Below are positions 1-11,286 of a stretch of 64,000 nucleotides of DNA, piece after piece. A program made the position numbers and the translations under genes. The DNA is taken from NCBI GenBank assembly GCA_030765045.1, contig CM060967.1, forward strand, positions 121,673,912-121,737,911. Reading direction: 5' to 3'. Positions within the stretch are counted from its first letter, which is position 1; the number at the start of each line of letters is the position of its first letter. The notes below the pieces were generated by a model. The model was not told where the DNA came from. It worked only from the letters and a program-made list of their open reading frames with translations, and did not search any database. Origin of the DNA: Tenodera sinensis (taxonomy: Eukaryota; Arthropoda; Insecta; Mantodea; Mantidae).

Positions 1-198
1 CGATAGAAAGTAGTGGGGAGGGGACGAGCGGGAGAGTAAATTCACACCTCGAGTGCCGTCCTTGCCACCCCTAAGCTAGATGATTGGTCTTCCCTTAGGA
101 ATGCTGTCGCCAAGAGTGACTCCCATAATTTTAAATAATAAATTTCTAAATATATATTAAAAGAGGAACTAACATATACGCATATTTTGCAGAAATAA

Positions 199-1878
199 CA
201 CTGGACAACAAAACTGACCTTCAAAAAATGTTTACACAAAACATAATTTTTTATGTATTTTGACGTGCTGAGTTGAAATATGGCCTCTGTTTTTGCCTAG
301 CACCCTCAGTGTTTTTTAGTAAATCGTACTTGCGCTTCTAGTCATTTGTAAATAAAACGTAAAGTCACTGTAATATGAAAGAATAACTGGTAATATGTAT
401 AAGAATCCTTCATAATAAAATTGCATCTAATTTTCTAAAAGTCACTAATTAACATACCTGGAAACATTGCCAACTCGTTTTCATTCTCTACCGCTATCAG
501 TTGAATGTCTGCCGTTTTCTGCTTTTTCAGTACTTTCCTGTGGTTTCTCTTATGAGGTTGCAAGCATATTGGGATTCCATCTTCCTTGATACCTTTTTTC
601 CATGTGGAAAATATCTTGGTGGAATCTTTCTCCATGTTCATCACTAACTTGTCCTAGATTTGCAGGGAAAAATTCCAAATGGGAATGCAGGAAATGCATT
701 TTGAGAGACATGGTGCAACCTATATTTCTATAGGATCCTAGTAATTTCTCAATTAATTGTCGTAATTTTGTGCTCTAGTATTACCTAAGAACTGTTCACA
801 AATGGTCGTGAATGATATCCATGCTTCAAGTTCCACATGATTCAATTTACTTTCAAACAGCTGATCATTCATTAGTTCTCGAATCTGAGGCCCAACAAAA
901 ATGCCTTCCTTCAACTTAGAAGCACTGATTCTTGGAAATTTTTCTTCTAGGTATTTTAAACCTGCTCCAGACTTGTCTAATGCCTTGACAAAATTCTTCA
1001 TTAGGCCAAATTTTATACGAAGTGGAGGCAATACAATTTTTGATCTATCTACCAATGGTTCAGGTGAGATATTCTTTTCTCCAAGGACAAAATTCTTCCG
1101 GGGAGGCCATATTTTAGTGTCGTGATGTTTGGATCTATCACGACTATCCCATTCGCACAAAAAGCAGCAATATTTCGTATATCCTCTTTGTAATCCTAAC
1201 AGTATTCCAATAATTTCGAAATCGCCACTAATGGACCAGTTGTTCTTGTCATAATACACTTTTTGTAATATTAGCTGCATGTTTTTGTAACTATCTTTCA
1301 TTTGTACCGCATGACCAATGGGTACCGATGGTTGTGTGTTACCATTATGTAAAAGCACAGCTTTCAAATTTAATTTTGGAGCATCTATGAAGAGCTTCCA
1401 TTCATCTGGGTTGTGAATTTTACCAAGAGCATTCATCAAACCATCAATATCACAACAATAACTCAAATTCTCTTCCATTCTGAAATACGAATTTAATCAG
1501 GTGCTGTTCTCGCTGTCGAAAAATTGATATGGATGTATCTCCGTGTAAGAAATTCCATTCCTTTAGCCTAGAACCTAAAAGTTCAGCTTTGGCATGGAAA
1601 GATTTAAGTCTCGGACCAAATCATTTAACTCGGCCTGAGTTACCTCATGATGCATGTTGGGATCTGGGTCTTCAAATTCTGATCCTGAGCTTCATAGCAC
1701 TACTGGTTTATCAAGTCTAATAGCTGATGGAATGTTTGGATATTCAATTGTATTTTTGTCTTTTCCCTTACGTCGTGTAATTTTAGTCATACAAAAATAG
1801 CGATCATCAATATGGTTCTTAAATCCACACAATAAACACTCAATTTCATGCTGAAAAATTTTTGGTTGTTGTCCAGTG
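199..1878 (-). mobile_element. DNA transposon with CACTG ends, copy 1 (CACTA/CMC-like)
   Basis: The left end reads CACTGGACAACAA (from 199). The right end is its reverse complement, TTGTTGTCCAGTG (ending 1878). Both sides are flanked by TAA (196-198 and 1879-1881), a 3-bp target-site duplication. Between them, on the minus strand, lie the broken coding remains of one protein (about 1850 down to 495). CACTA/G ends with 2-3 bp duplications are the known signature of the EnSpm/CACTA (CMC) group, so the assignment rests on ends, not on recognising the protein as a transposase. A second element with similar ends and the same protein lies at 60638-62005. The 1.68-kb length suggests an internally shortened, immobile copy. 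Confidence 0.8.
495..1850 (-). pseudogene. Broken gene of an uncharacterised arthropod protein family (LPPLxIKxGLMKxFVKALD), inside the CACTG element
   Basis: The longest open part is 1478 down to 753 (241 codons). It contains RGYTKYCCFLCEWDSRDR, then WPPRKNFVLGEKNI, LPPLRIKFGLMKNFVKALD and KEGIFVGPQIRELMND. Upstream on the minus strand, in other frames, are related pieces: CLLCG...YFCMTK and YPNIPSAIR (about 1850-1700), and TQAELNDLVRDLNL with AELLGSRLKEWNFL (about 1680-1500). Downstream, after a frameshift, come HFLHSHLEFFP and SDEHGERFHQD (about 690-610). I recognise this string of motifs, in this order, from many unannotated arthropod proteins; no function is known to me. The Cys pairs could bind zinc. 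Several stops and frameshifts make this copy dead. The same family occurs at 60982-61580. Confidence 0.75.
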
Positions 1879-2791
1879 TAATTATTTAAATATGTGCATT
1901 ACGTGAGAGTAGTAGTTTAAAAAGCAAAATGCTTCATCTTCTTGTATATAGTTAAAAAAATCACCTAAAAATTTAAAGTTTTAAAGCTCATTTACTTACC
2001 TTTATCATGGCTACTTAAATAAAAGCTAACAGGACCTACATGAAACTTTCTGCGCTTGTTATTACACATGCAATTTAGGGAACTGGGCAGAAGTATATTC
2101 CTTTGTTTAATAGTTTTTCTTAAAACTAATTTATGATTAAATGATCTAGAAATATTGCTGTGCTAATTCGAAAATAAATATATAATATTATTTATACACA
2201 GAGAAACCCAGTATTTCCTAGCACAAAGTTTTAAAATAAGAGACAGAACTAAAATATATTTAACATTTTTCCCCAGCGCAACAGCCCGTGAAGGGCCAAG
2301 GCTTGCCACCCAGCCGCTGCGTCCCCTATCTCTGCCCATCACAGGCGTCATTGGTGGGGTGCACTACTGGAGGATGGGGCGTGATCAGCACCCCAAGTCC
2401 TCCCGGCCAGTTATACGGCCTTCTCGAACTGGGACCGCTACTATTTAACAATAGTCAATACATTAAGGATCAACCTAGTTTCAACACATATTGCCTTTTT
2501 AAATAATTAAATTAGGCACGCAAATTAATTTTCTGAAATTTAAATTATGTTCATCTAACATAAAAAGTGAATTATATTTTAAGACTTCAATAGCAACTTC
2601 AATGGTTACTCCATATAAAGGAATTAATTATTGATATCCCTAATTGTTTACGTTTTAAGCCATACGTAGCCCCCTGAGGGCCTCAAGAATCTCATTTATT
2701 ATGCTTCAAGCCTTTTCTTATCCTATATTTTTAAACTCCAAATTTTAAACCCAAACTTTATCATAGATTTTGCTATTATTTTATGTAATGT
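1879..2791. other. Gene-free stretch with a GC-rich, repeat-like island
   Basis: AT-rich sequence with no usable open frame. From about 2268 to 2450 the base composition changes to GC-rich (runs such as CAGCCGCTGCGTCCCC and CCTCCCGGCCAG). This looks like a fragment of an interspersed repeat dropped into AT-rich DNA, but I cannot name the family and see no tRNA-like box in it. Confidence 0.4.
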
Positions 2792-3264
2792 TTACTTTCT
2801 CTGCTACGTACAGTAAGTAGATGAAGTATTTGACCCAAAATTTCGATATAGAGATTTCATCAGAAATGTAATTTGAAGTCACCTGAATAATAATAATGAT
2901 AAAAAAAAAAAAACAATTAGAAAAACGTCTGTGTCTGTGTCTATGAAAAGTATAACTTAAAAATGAAAAGTCCTTTAAAAAGCATAGTTGGTATTTTAAT
3001 TTAATATCGATCAACAATGCGATACGAAGGTTTTGAAGAAAATTTCTCCACCGTAAGCTACCCTTTAAATGGAAAATTTTTCGAAAATTTTTATTTTCTC
3101 GAAAATGTTTCAAACAATTTTAAAGTGTGTGAGACATTTTTATGGTGAATGAAATGTATATTTTCAATTATCTGGCTATTGCTCACGTAGTGCTGTTTAC
3201 TCGGGATGACTTTTGTCTAAATGTAAACCTTCAGAGATAGACCAAATCTTCCCATACAGAAAAT
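2792..3264 (+). mobile_element. R850 repeat, copy A (5' part)
   Basis: Forward copy of the ~850-bp repeat: starts TTTACTTTCTCTGCTACGTA, runs through the GT-rich segment and the TATTTAA, CGACACGAAG and CTGGCTAT landmarks, and stops at CATACAGAAAAT. It resumes at 4122 at exactly the next consensus position, so copy B (3265-4121) was inserted into it. Confidence 0.8.
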
Positions 3265-4121
3265 ATTATGTGCTGCACTCACATGACTTTCTCTACTCTT
3301 GTACAAACTATTTGTACAAATTCTTTTTCCTGTATCTTCTTCGTCTTAGTTGAGATACACATTTGCAGAAATTATCTTATTGCTGATTTCCTTGTATGAG
3401 CAAGGAGAATATGAGAATATAGTAGGATTTGAGCGACAGTCATCTCTTTTGAAGCTTTGAGATTCTCTTCTCTTTGCAAATTACCATATAAAAACTGAAC
3501 GATGATCCATTTCACGAAATTTGTACGTTTTCTGAAACGCACACACATAACCAGAAATATCTCCGAAATGGTTAACCCTACAAGAAAATTCATTGAGACA
3601 TAAATTGTGTATTTTAGCAAGATCATTTTTTGTATAGTATGATGTGGCCTATCTCTAACGGTTTACCAGTAATGCAAAAGTCGTCCAGAGTAAGTACGAC
3701 TACAGGGGCTATAGCCAGAATATTCAAGATATACATTTCATTTGCCATAAAAATATCTCAAACTTATGACATTTTAACCAAAATCGTTAGAGCTATTTTC
3801 AAGAAAATCAAAATTTTCGAAAACTTTTCCATGTAAAGGGTAGTTTAGGGTAAGGCTAGTTTCTTTAAAATCTCCGTGTCGCATCCTTGAAGGACATTAA
3901 ACTTAAATACCAATTTTGGTTTTTAACCGACTTTTCGTTTTTGAGTTATGCTGTCCACGGACTGACACACAGACTGACACACACACACATAGACGGACCT
4001 TTTTCTAAAAATGCTTTTTTTTTTATTCAGGGGGTCTCAAAACATATATTTCCGGTGAAATCTCGACATCGAATTTTTGGGTGGATTACAATACTTCCCC
4101 TACTTACCAGTAGAGAAAGTA
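3265..4121 (-). mobile_element. R850 repeat, copy B, full length, nested in copy A
   Basis: Complete reverse-orientation copy of about 857 bp. It begins TGCTGCACTCACATGACTTT and ends CAGTAGAGAAAGTA. Because it splits copy A cleanly, it defines the unit's ends. The short motif AAAAT occurs at both junctions and may be the target duplication. No conserved coding frame is seen; open frames in it are not shared without stops by other copies. Confidence 0.85.
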
Positions 4122-4490
4122 AAAATGTAGATCGCGTTAAAACACATGACGTATCTCCAAATGTATTTATTGTGGCGTGAGCCATTACGGAGATATTCCT
4201 TGTTATTTGTGTGTTTTGCAATAGCTATACTTTTCTCAGATGGAAAGTCGTTACTCATTTTTTGTATATTGGCCATGCAAGGGGAACGGTATTTGAAAGC
4301 CTGAGAAGACTGCACTATCAACTTAAGTCTACTATATTTCCCTTGTACCTATAGTAAAATTAGTAATAATATAATTTTTACAGATGTTTATCTCAACTAT
4401 CACTGAGAAGATACAAGAATAAGGGTTTGTAAGAACGGTTAGAGTAAGAGTAGAGAAAGTGATGCGAGTGCAACACATTAGACTTTTATT
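4122..4490 (+). mobile_element. R850 repeat, copy A (3' part)
   Basis: Continuation of copy A: AAAATGTAGATCGCG onward to AAGAGTAGAGAAAGTGATGCGAGTGCAACACATT, the usual 3' end of the unit. Confidence 0.8.
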
Positions 4491-4850
4491 GTAAACTTCT
4501 CGAAATAATTTTGAAAATGTTTTTAATGTACATAACATATTTAACTTCACATCTTTGTCGTCCTTATTACACACAAAAATAGCATCACCTGAGTAAATAA
4601 ATATTATAGTTGGTTCAACTGATTTCGTCCTTCAGAATTTTAACCATAAATTGTATTTTCCTTTCATTTCGTCCGATTTTTTGCTGTCGGTGGAAATGGA
4701 TGGATGAATGGAGTTTAGGGGCCCGTCGACAACTAGGTCATTTGGGCCCTAGGTCAGAAAATTGTCGGTGGAAATGTTCATGCCATAATCTGACTGGGAT
4801 TTTTTATAATTTATGGGGTTGAGACCTATAGAGTATCTATCTTCCATTTA

Positions 4851-4919
<69 letters not shown>

Positions 4920-5030
4920 GTTATACTCTCTGGTTCTCAAGCTCGCGGGTTTAATCCTGTCAGAGGGCGCTGTATTTCTTCGGGCGTAAAATGTCTTACC
5001 TAATATAAATTTCTTATTATTACCCTCCCC
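4491..5030. repeat. Gene-free stretch with a (TA)n microsatellite at 4853-4915
   Basis: About 60 bp of uninterrupted AT dinucleotide lies at 4853-4915. The rest is low-information AT-rich sequence, in which I see no gene. Confidence 0.85.
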
Positions 5031-5368
5031 CTCGGACTTACAAGCCAGTGCCTAGGGTCAGACGTGTGTCAGGGAGTACAGGAACCTATGGACCTGACAG
5101 ATTGAAGACCTGGAAGCGAGTAGTCAGCCAAGCACCAGGTATGAGAGTGAGGAAGAGGATGATATAAAATGCAGGCGAAACCGATGAAAGGAAAAATGAT
5201 TATGGGGAAATTGGTTATATGAGTGGCCGGGGAAACCGGAGAATCCGGAAAAAGTCGGCCCAAACGCCGCTTTGTCTATCACAAATACCACATGCGGGTC
5301 CCAAGGATCGAACACGAGCCACCTAGGTGGTAGACCGGCGGTCTATCCGCTCAGTCACGGCGCCGCCA
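5031..5368 (-). mobile_element. SINE-2 copy (tRNA-derived), reverse
   Basis: Read on the minus strand, the head is GGCGGCGCCGTGACTGAGCGG, followed by a polymerase III B-box-like GTTCGATCC and then GGGACCCGCATGTGGTATTTG. The ~330-bp body ends near CCCTAGGCACTGGCTTGTAAG. The same unit occurs at 29233-29565 (+), 47757-48057 (-) and, degraded, 55097-55352 (-). It is a retroposed SINE, not a functional tRNA gene, because the acceptor and anticodon arms do not pair properly. Confidence 0.75.
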
Positions 5369-6328
5369 GCCTACATAACCAAATAGCAAAAATAAGGAAT
5401 AAAGAATAACATCTGCGCATCATTGTAAAGGAAATCCAAATTTCCTAACATGCTGCTTAATCTGACGCTAAAACTGTTCATTAAGTGAATTTGCAGTCGA
5501 ATACTAGAAGACAGAGATGCGACAGTTAATCGTTCTGTATAATTCACGACTGAATTTTAACCACTAGCGTTTCCTTGTTTCTTATAGAGCTTATCTCTTC
5601 AACCGCTGGTGTCTTCAGTTAATTGCTACGTGCGAGTAAATGTCAGCAAATGAATACGAAATCCTTCAGTGTCCAAAATTGCCACTATGTGATATTTCCC
5701 TTGCGAAGCTACGTGAAAAGACTTATACTCCAGAGATTCACAGAATCAGCACTGGAAAGTACCTCCAAAAGATAAATGAGCTAAAACGCAGCAGAAAGAT
5801 GGATTAAGTTAACAGTGGACTTGGCGGCGGCGGCGGCGGCGGTGGTGGTCGTGATGGGCTGCTTCAAATTGCAATGATCCTGGTGATAATCTTGGACCCA
5901 AAATTATTTTTGTAGCACAGATTTAGCGAGCAGAGGATTTTTCCCCCAATGCTGCATTACTTTCCATTAAGCTCAAAGAATAACGAATGTGTAGAGACAA
6001 AAATAATAAACTTTTCGGTCTTATTGCAAAGAATACTTCATTCCAAAGTAGCGAGAGAGAGGGAGCTGCTGTTGAAGAGAATTAGAATGAAGCTTAGCGA
6101 ATAAAATAAAGCTAAAACAAAACAATGTAGTAATAGCGTAATAAATAACGCAAACTGAGAGTACCTAAAATAAGAAGAAATACTCAAATGAAAGCTGCTT
6201 TTCATTTTATATCAGTGAAGAGGCTTCCAGTAATTAATTAACGTTCTGAATTTAAATGAAATACACTTTCTCTCTTGCCTCTAAAACGTAAATGTGTAAC
6301 TCCCTTAAGTATTATTAAACATAGTTTT
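5369..6328. other. Gene-free stretch; short (GGC)n at 5824-5849
   Basis: No supported gene. A GGC trinucleotide run (5824-5842) passes into GGT repeats. The rest is ordinary AT-rich sequence. Confidence 0.6.
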
Positions 6329-6434
6329 ATTTTCTCTACCACGTATTTTGAGTTGGGGAGTTGTTGCATTCTACCCAAAATTTGCTAACAATATTTCACC
6401 AGAAATACATGTTTTGGCACCCCCTGAGACTAAA
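6329..6434 (+). mobile_element. R850 repeat, 5' stub (copy F)
   Basis: First ~105 bp of the forward unit (TTTTCTCTACCACGTA ... CACCCCCTGAGAC), cut off where reverse copy G starts. No continuation of F is visible beyond G. Confidence 0.7.
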
Positions 6435-7163
6435 ACATCTGATGCTTTGCACTCACATGACTTTCTCTACTCTTGTACTAACCATTCCTATACACTGTTA
6501 TTTCTGTATCTTATTCGTCTTAGTTGAAATAAACATTTGTAGAAATTTGCTTATTATTTCCTTATAGGTACAAGGGGAATACTGGAATAAAGTAGGCCTT
6601 GGACGATAGTCCGTTCTCTTTACATGAATAATACATGTATATAAAAAAAAGAACGACTATGTTCCATTTCAGGAGTTTGCTTTCCAAAGCTGGCACAAAT
6701 GACAAGGAATATCTCCGAAATGGTTCACTCTAGAAAAAAAAAATAATATTTGGTCATAGATTGTGTGTTTTACCAAGATCTACATTTTTGTATAGTAAGA
6801 TTTGGTCTCTCTCTCTCTTGCGGTTTGCCAGTTATGCAAAAGTCATCCAGAGTAAATAGGACTACAGGGGCTATAGCCACAAAGTTCAAAATATACATTT
6901 CATTTTTCATAAAAAATATCTTAAACGTGGAATGTTTATCAAAAGCATTAGAGCCATTGTCAAGAAAATCAAAATTTTGGAAAATTTTTCCAAAGGGTAG
7001 TTTAAGTTGGAGGAATTTTCTTCAAAATCTTCGTGCCGCACCCCTGAAAGATATTAAACTTAAATACCATCTTTGGATTTTAACCGACTTTTCGTTTTTG
7101 AGTTATACTGTCCACAGACTGACACGCACGCACGTGCGTGCGCACACACAGACATACACACAC
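6435..7163 (-). mobile_element. R850 repeat, copy G, truncated at its CA tract
   Basis: Reverse copy starting ATCTGATGCTTTGCACTCACATGAC. It runs to the internal CA microsatellite (7123-7163) and then stops; the last ~120 bp of the unit are missing and a tRNA-like SINE follows immediately. Confidence 0.75.
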
Positions 7164-7166
7164 AAT

Positions 7167-7300
7167 GTGTGTAGCTAAACTTTGAAAGGTAGAATCAGAA
7201 CTGAAAAGTTGAATGCCATAGGATTTGAACCATGGATCTTCCGCTCCAGCGCGGCTGTTCCTAAGCAATGAGCTACCCAATATTGCTTAGCGAACCCCAT
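7167..7300 (-). mobile_element. SINE-4-like tRNA-derived element, reverse
   Basis: On the minus strand it reads GGTAGCTCATTGCTTAGGAAC, then AGCGGAAGATCC and the B-box-like GGTTCAAATCC, ending GGCATTCAACTTTTCAG. The pair at 56788-57280 has the same layout (AGCGGAAGATCCGTGGTTCAAATCC...GGCATTGGATTTTTC). The boundaries are approximate. Confidence 0.6.
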
Positions 7301-8144
7301 ATTGGCGACGAAACGCAGTGCCTTATCTGCAGCTACTGCGTCGTTGCCTAAAACTGAGACAAGTGTAAAACTCAGACCAGGGTACTGGTGCTCACGAGCG
7401 CACAACCAAGGACAGTCATTCCGGGCACGTCACCTCTAAGAGATGCCAATGTGTGGCGCGCGTGTGTCCTTTCTCAAGCAAGTTGACATAACCTCTGACT
7501 GCCGGGAGTCCGTGCAAGAAATTATTCAGGCATGTATGTATATGTCCTTGGTTGTATGGAAAAAAGGGGGAGTATTACAGGCGACATCAAAAAGAGTCGC
7601 ACTCAGGAGTCGTACTAGGCTGCTCGTCGTTCTGTAGTGAAAGTAAGGTGAGTTAGTCTAGCCTCAATAAACAGTCAACAAATAGTTTATGTTAAGATAA
7701 CAAACAGCTTTGCTTCCCTGTTATGTTCGGAAGAGTATACAGAATTCAGTTTACTGCAAAGTTTTGTATCGTGCGAGTTCGTGTTACTGCCAGTATTTTA
7801 ATGAAATAATATAAATGACAGAAATTCAGATAAAAAAGACCAGGGATAAATATCGGGAACACAGAAATACAAGAACATTAACTCTAAACAGTTACAGAGA
7901 TTGATAGTACAACGCAGCCATGGGGAAGAGGGGTGACAGGAATGCAATCGAATATTTACCTTCTCTACTTATCAAATGCAGCGCACCTCTTTTTCGGTTT
8001 TATTTGTTTACGTTATACACACGTCTTTACAAACCAGGCGTACAGTGGCGGAACCGAATAGAAGTATGATGTGTTGGTTTTGTGATTTCATGATTATGAT
8101 TACATTCATACATTTCCTTCTGGCATTGCAAACGAAGGTTTATT
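7301..8144. other. Gene-free stretch
   Basis: Mixed-composition sequence to about 7640, then AT-rich. Short open frames here have no recognisable motif or splice context. Part of 7301-7430 may be SINE body. Confidence 0.5.
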
Positions 8145-8993
8145 ATTTTCTCTCCTATGTATAATAAGTATAGAAAGTTTTGTATTAGATGTCCAGATAC
8201 CACCAAAAATATATGTTTCGGGACCCGCTGAATCCAAAAAGCATTTTAAAACAAATGTTTATGGATCTATCTGTGTGTTTTTGTGTCTGTCTGTGCGTAT
8301 CTCTGTGAACAGCATAATTCAAAATGGAAAAGTCAATTAAAACCAAATTTGGTATTTAAGTATAATATATTTAAAGGGTGCGATATGAAAGTTTTGAAGA
8401 CTAAATACGATGTATCAACTAAAGCACTCTACATGGTAATTTTTCTTAAATTTTGATCTTCTCAAAGATGGCTCTAACAATTCTGATAAAAATTCCATAT
8501 GTGTAAGATATTTTTACGGCATATTAAATGTATATTTTAAATTTTCTGGCTATAGCCTATTCAAACCCTTGATGACTTTTACCTAACTGGTAAACCATAG
8601 GAGGTAGACCAAATCTTACTGTACAGAAAGTAGATCTCGTTAAAACATAACTTTACGTCCAAATGCATGTTTGTGGAGTAAATCCATTCGGAGATACTCC
8701 TTGCTATTGTGAGTTTTGCAATACTTACTTTTCTCAAATGGAAGGTCGCTATTCACTTTTTTATTTCTTGGCCATGCAAAGAGAACGAAATTTTAAAACC
8801 TTCATATAGCGAATAGCTTTAAAAGATTTGAATATCGCTCTAAGCCAAACTGTATTCTTCTGGCACCTACAAGAAAATCAGCAATAAGAATTTCTGCAAA
8901 TGTGTATTTCTGCTAACATGAAGTTAGAGGAGTAAGAGTTTGTTAGAATGGTTAATACAATAGTAGAGAAAGTCATGTAAGTGCAACACATTG
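8145..8993 (+). mobile_element. R850 repeat, copy C, full length
   Basis: Complete forward copy of ~849 bp from ATTTTCTCTCCTATGTATAA to GTAGAGAAAGTCATGTAAGTGCAACACATT. It contains the GT/CTGT-rich segment (8270-8310) and all inner landmarks. It is moderately diverged from the other copies. Confidence 0.85.
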
Positions 8994-9228
8994 TTTACTA
9001 AGAACACAAAAGTACTTATGTTTTCATTCGGCTTTGAAGTATCTTTTTAACTTATGCGACATTCCACCACTGACAATGTGAGGGAGTGACCGGTTCTCTG
9101 AGGTAGATAGATAGTAGCGGGGGCGTGACCTGTTAGCTAACCGGTGTGGTAGCAGAGTGGACGGGGTTAAAATGTAGGGGAAATGACACATTGAATCAGT
9201 TTTCCCCATCTATGGCATAAGGCATGTG
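8994..9228 (-). repeat. Unclassified ~235-bp interspersed repeat X, reverse
   Basis: It is the reverse complement of 25256-25500. Shared landmarks (given as read at 25256) are AATGTGTCACTTCC, CACGCCCCC, TATCTATCTACCTCAGAGAACC and AAAAAGATACTTCAAAG. No tRNA-like box and no coding frame is seen. The class is unknown; MITE-like or SINE-like are both possible. It abuts the 3' end of R850 copy C. Confidence 0.7.
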
Positions 9229-9774
9229 GCGAACATTGGGATGTTATGATTTGATTTGTAGTTACTGTAGTTCTTCAGCGCAGAAACATAACAACGTACA
9301 CATCTGACTGTCGTTTCTACTTCCATGTGTCAGTGCTCCCAGGTAAGTGACTTAAAAGTGTAATTCGTCAAGAACTCACAGCCACCTGTGTCAGCCTCCA
9401 AAACATACCTCGAGCGAACAATTTGATCTTACTTATCAAGCCCTTATGGGACCGAGTACAGTCTTCGAGCCAGGTTAATTCAGTTTTTTCCTTTGCATAC
9501 TCAGATACCTAGAAAAAGAAGAGATATCGCCACCAAAGATGGTACCACATATCCGCCCAGCATGACTGATCTCAAGACCTCATCCATTTGTTTGTGAAAC
9601 GCCATAATTCAGTAGCAGAAGCAAGATGGTTCACCTCAGCCTGAAGCAAAGAGCATACTTTTCCACTTTCTATCCTGTTTATTGCATCAAAAATGTCCCA
9701 CTTAAGTTATCACAAATATTCCATACACAGTCTTACATTCTCACTGCTATCTTCCATCTTTAGGTTATAGGATA
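9229..9774. other. Gene-free stretch
   Basis: No recognisable gene or repeat. Open frames are short and have no motif. Confidence 0.5.
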
Positions 9775-9950
9775 TACAGTGGAGAGGGACACCTCACCCA
9801 TTGCGACCTGCGACCTACGTGGGGTGAGTTACCAACCCATAGAGGGAATGGTCAGAGCAGGTGGGCGCAGAGCATTGAACCTGACACCTCCAGGGTGCGA
9901 GTATCACAGGTTACCATGGAGCTAACTCGCTTGATATCTCCCTTCTGTAT
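9775..9950 (-). mobile_element. tRNA-derived SINE-like sequence, reverse
   Basis: On the minus strand: GCGAGTTAGCTCCATGGTAAC, then GTGCGCACCCTGG-type sequence and the B-box-like AGGTTCAATGC, followed by GC-rich body. It is related in layout, but not obviously in sequence, to the other SINEs here. Confidence 0.45.
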
Positions 9951-10107
9951 GTGACCGTTGCAACCTAGTGCTCCCTATAAATCACCTATCGATTGCAACC
10001 TTGTGTGGCATAAGGACGCAACGTAACCTACCAGCATCTATCTCAGCAAGCAATTTAGTATTCTAACGGTGCACCAGACTGTTACACGTCTTTCTTTTTT
10101 TCTTCTT

Positions 10108-10758
10108 CTACATATAGGAAGTAGGGGAAGTAGGTATAATATATTTAGAGGCCAGCTGAATCCAAAAAATCATATTTAGTGTGTATGCCTTATGTGTGTC
10201 CGTCTGTGTTTATGTCTGTGAACAGCATAACTCAAATCAAAATGTTGATTTACTACCAAGCATGTCCTGTATATTTAAGTTGCATCCCCCACTGCTAAAC
10301 TACCCTTTACACGAACCACTTTTTTGAAGATACTGGTTTTCTCAAAAATGACTCTAACCACTTTAAACTACGAAGTATTTTATATACTCTCATGACAAAT
10401 AAAATGTAATCCTTGTATTTCCTAGAATAGCTTCCTTTCATTCTGAACAGCTTGTGCATAGTTAGTAAACGGCAAGAGATAGACGAAAGTTTACTATATA
10501 AGAAATTTAGATCTCCTTAATATGTGCCATTTATGGCTAATTAACCTTTTTTGTGAACCTGAAACCATTTTCAGCATATGCTATTGGTTTTTATTAAAAT
10601 AAGTTAAATTTTTCCCAAATGGGAAGACGCTATTCGCTCCCTCCCCCTCTTGGTCATAAAAGGGAACAAAATTTAAAAGCCATCACAAAGCAACTCCCTT
10701 TTAAAGCATTTGACTATCGGTTACATCCTTCTGTATTCACCTATTCCTACAAGAAAAG
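10108..10758 (+). mobile_element. R850 repeat, copy D (5' part), old
   Basis: Diverged forward copy (CTACATATAGGAAGTAGGGG ... CTATTCCTACAAGAAAAG). It is interrupted by copy E and resumes at 12160 at the next consensus position (AAGATAATT). Confidence 0.7.
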
Positions 10759-10917
10759 TCTTGTGTGTTCCACTCGCATGACTTTCCCCACCCTTTTACT
10801 TCTTCGTGTTAGTTGAGATAAACATTTGCAGAAATTATGTTATTGCTTACTTCCTTTGCTTATTTCCTTGTAGGAGCAAGGGCAATTAAAGAATAAAATA
10901 GGCTTTGAGCTACAGTC

Positions 10918-11205
10918 AAATCTTTTAATAGTAATAACAATAGCAACAATAATAACAATAACAACAACAACAACAATAATAATAACAACAATCACAACAG
11001 CAATAACAATAATAATAATAATAACAATAATAATAACAATAATAACAATAATCACAATAACAATAACAATAATAACAATAATAACAATAATAACAATAAT
11101 AACAATAATAACAATAATAACAATAATAATAACAATAATAATAACAATAATAATAACAATAATAATAACAATAATAATAACAATAACAATAACAATAACA
11201 ATAAC

Positions 11206-11286
<81 letters not shown>

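Noticed and set aside
3887..4180. Frame with KDIKLKYQFWFLTDFSFLSY, seen again near 7080, 18600, 42100 and 62550
   Set aside because: It recurs only because the R850 repeat recurs; in most copies the frame is broken and it runs into the CA tract. No sign of selection for protein.
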